Source: Pythium myriotylum (Eukaryota; Oomycota; Peronosporomycetes; Pythiales; Pythiaceae). Taken from it: a stretch of 64,000 bases of DNA. How positions within the stretch are numbered: the first letter of the stretch is position 1; every line of letters begins with the position of its first letter. Made by a program: the position numbers and the translations under genes. The DNA lies in assembly GCA_023091665.1 (NCBI GenBank), contig JALJCQ010000029.1, forward strand, positions 186,001 through 250,000. The letters are read 5' to 3'. Positions 62,336 to 64,000 of this stretch are shown in pieces. Below the pieces are notes generated by a model. That model was not told the origin of the DNA. It saw only the letters and a program-made list of their open reading frames with translations, and searched no databases.

Positions 62336-63886
62336 CTAAATACGCTTTGCGACGACCATCACGGGGCTCTTGGGCTTGAGCTCGATGGACAGCACGTAGC
62401 CGCAGTCGTTCGGCTCGGCGAGCTCGAACTTGTATCGCCGCAGCAGGTTCACAAAGACCACGCGCATCTCGAGCAACGCGAGCTTCATGCCCACGCAGAT
62501 TCGCGGGCCAGAGCTGAACGCGTTCCACTTGGTGCTCGACACGCTGATGAGGCGGCCCGTGGCCGGGTCGATCCAGCGCTCGGGCTTGAACTCGGCGGCG
62601 TCTGGACCCCAGACGTTTGGCAGGCGAGCGACCGTGAACGGATGGGCGATCATCGTCTCGCCGGCCTTGATCTTGATGCCGTTGCCGATGACCGTGTCCC
62701 GCACGGCGCTGCGGATGTTGATCGGGACCGTCGGGTAGAGTCGCAGCACCTCCTTGATCGTCGCCTCGAGGTACACGAGGCCCTGGATCATGTCGTCCGT
62801 GACATACGCGTCGGGCGCGAGGTCCGGGAGCACTTTCTCCATCTCGTCGCGGATCTTTTGCTCCACTTCCGGGTGCTTGGTCAACATGAGGAAAACCCAG
62901 ACGAGCGTGAGGCCCGTCGTGCCGTACGAGCCGAGGATGAACGCAAGGATAAAGTCGACGAGATCCTGCGCGCGGAGACCCGTCTTGTCCTCAGAGCTCT
63001 GGTCCAAGAAGAGCTCGACGATGCTCTTGATCTCCTCCTCGTCCGGGTTTTGCGGCTTGGCGCGTCGCGCCTGCGCTGCTTCGAGGCTCTCGTGGGCAAG
63101 CTTGTTGAGCCATTCGCGCACGGGCCGCATCGTCTCCTCGACCTTGCCCTCAGGTCCGATCTTGAGCCAGCGCTCGAGCTTCCAGAAGAAGTTGGGGAGG
63201 CCTTCGCGGCGCATGATCGTCGGCGCGACGTCCTCGACCATTTTCTCCAGCGGATGGAGCTCGTCGCTGCCGATGACGTTGAGATCGATTCCAAAGCCGA
63301 TCTCGGCAAACGTCTGGAGCCCGAACTCGTGGAAGAGCTTGAGCAGGTCGATGGGCGTGCCGGCGGCCGTCTCGCGGTCGATCACGTCGTAGACCTGGGT
63401 CATGTTGCGGCGAATGTACGTGGTCATGCACACGCGCAGCGAGCGTGCCGTGAAGAACTTGAGCGCGGCCTTGCGCTGGTGGAACCACTTCTCGCCGTTC
63501 GAGCTCATGAGGTTGCGGCCGAAGAGGTCTTCGAAGCCTTCGCACGTGTCCTTGCCGCGCTCAAAGTTCTCAAACTGCGTGATGAACACTTCCTCGACGA
63601 GCTCGGGCTTGGTGAGGATGAGGAACTTGTACACGCCCGGGAGGTAGACGTGCCACGGGTCGCCGTTGAATCGCAGACTCGTCTCGGCGAGCCAGTCGTG
63701 GATCCGCGAGGCGTTGCGGAGGAGCTCGGGGATGTCGCCGAGCAGCAGATTGCAGTTCTCGAGCATGCGCGCCTCGCCGTTGCCCAGGAGCATGCGGCTC
63801 CGGTTGTAGAGCGAGTACGCCGCGTACGCTCCGCCGACCAGCAAGACGGCGGGCAGCATCGAGTCGAGAGGGAGGAACTGCAGCAT
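62336..63886 (-). CDS. Cytochrome P450 monooxygenase
   Basis: The protein has 516 residues, the usual length for a microsomal P450. An N-terminal membrane anchor (MLPAVLLVGGAYAAYSLY) is present. The K-helix is KEVLRLYP (ExxR), the PERW region is FKPERWIDP, and the heme-binding loop is FSSGPRICVG with Cys464 as the iron ligand. The general look (EVLRLYPTVPINIRSA, AHPFTVARLPNVWGPDA) is that of the CYP86/CYP4-like fatty-acid hydroxylase clans. A lipid substrate is plausible but inferred. The I-helix reads FILGSYGTTGLTL, where the usual acidic residue before TT is Gly. The gene is convergent with LCB2. No reductase gene is nearby. Confidence 0.92.
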   Translation of the reverse strand: MLQFLPLDSMLPAVLLVGGAYAAYSLYNRSRMLLGNGEARMLENCNLLLGDIPELLRNASRIHDWLAETSLRFNGDPWHVYLPGVYKFLILTKPELVEEVFITQFENFERGKDTCEGFEDLFGRNLMSSNGEKWFHQRKAALKFFTARSLRVCMTTYIRRNMTQVYDVIDRETAAGTPIDLLKLFHEFGLQTFAEIGFGIDLNVIGSDELHPLEKMVEDVAPTIMRREGLPNFFWKLERWLKIGPEGKVEETMRPVREWLNKLAHESLEAAQARRAKPQNPDEEEIKSIVELFLDQSSEDKTGLRAQDLVDFILAFILGSYGTTGLTLVWVFLMLTKHPEVEQKIRDEMEKVLPDLAPDAYVTDDMIQGLVYLEATIKEVLRLYPTVPINIRSAVRDTVIGNGIKIKAGETMIAHPFTVARLPNVWGPDAAEFKPERWIDPATGRLISVSSTKWNAFSSGPRICVGMKLALLEMRVVFVNLLRRYKFELAEPNDCGYVLSIELKPKSPVMVVAKRI

Positions 63887-64000
63887 CGTGTCGAGGCGAA
63901 GGCTGGAGTCGAGGCCGAAGAAGAATCGCGAATGGCACCAGCGACGGTCTCCGCAGACTACGCCAACGAAATCAAAAGAGACGAAGACCGAATCTCCCGT

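Overview
The window reads as nuclear DNA of an oomycete, probably of the Pythium/Phytophthora side (inference). The signs are large GC-rich, mostly intron-less genes with short gaps, a few short GT-AG introns (about 42-89 bp), secreted cysteine-rich proteins with GPI-type tails, a GH17 glucanase with a membrane anchor, and families of ankyrin-repeat and Roc-COR proteins. There are no bacterial operon features.

Layout. 1-2883: a perfect inverted repeat with 1,153-bp arms that reaches the left edge and contains the 5' end of the first gene. 2.8-17.6 kb: a secreted protein with four ricin-type trefoils and a coiled coil, two tandem secreted proteins with paired six-cysteine modules, an OSCA/TMEM63-type channel, and a small Ser/Thr-rich protein. 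17.8-39.6 kb: mostly conserved eukaryotic genes. These are a SART3/Prp24 splicing factor, an unrecognised acidic protein, a GH17 glucanase, a secreted VWD-EGF protein, a very large trithorax-like SET methyltransferase with degenerate PHD repeats, a TMEM267-like membrane protein, a small unknown protein and a six-exon dysbindin-like gene.

40.2-59.0 kb is the unusual part: a young inverted and tandem duplication with three ankyrin-Roc-COR GTPase genes (copy A on minus, B and C on plus) and two copies of a second ankyrin-type gene (one broken by a nonsense codon, one intact). The ROCO genes carry one ankyrin repeat per phase-0 exon. Each is preceded by a small reading frame, intact in A and B and damaged in C, whose stop overlaps a downstream ATG as ATGA. 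Substitution patterns suggest that this small frame is the translated one. The three ROCO copies are mosaics of near-identical and diverged blocks, which suggests gene conversion. The spacer between the inverted arms holds a cluster of perfect palindromes, a tRNA-like stretch and a three-exon gene with a PAM2-like motif.

60.3-63.9 kb: the LCB2 subunit of serine palmitoyltransferase and a cytochrome P450. No link between the housekeeping genes is evident. The ROCO/ankyrin cluster is the best candidate for an undescribed system (regulated, diversifying GTPase receptors with a co-encoded small peptide), but that function is inference. Exon limits were found by reading frame and GT-AG signals only.
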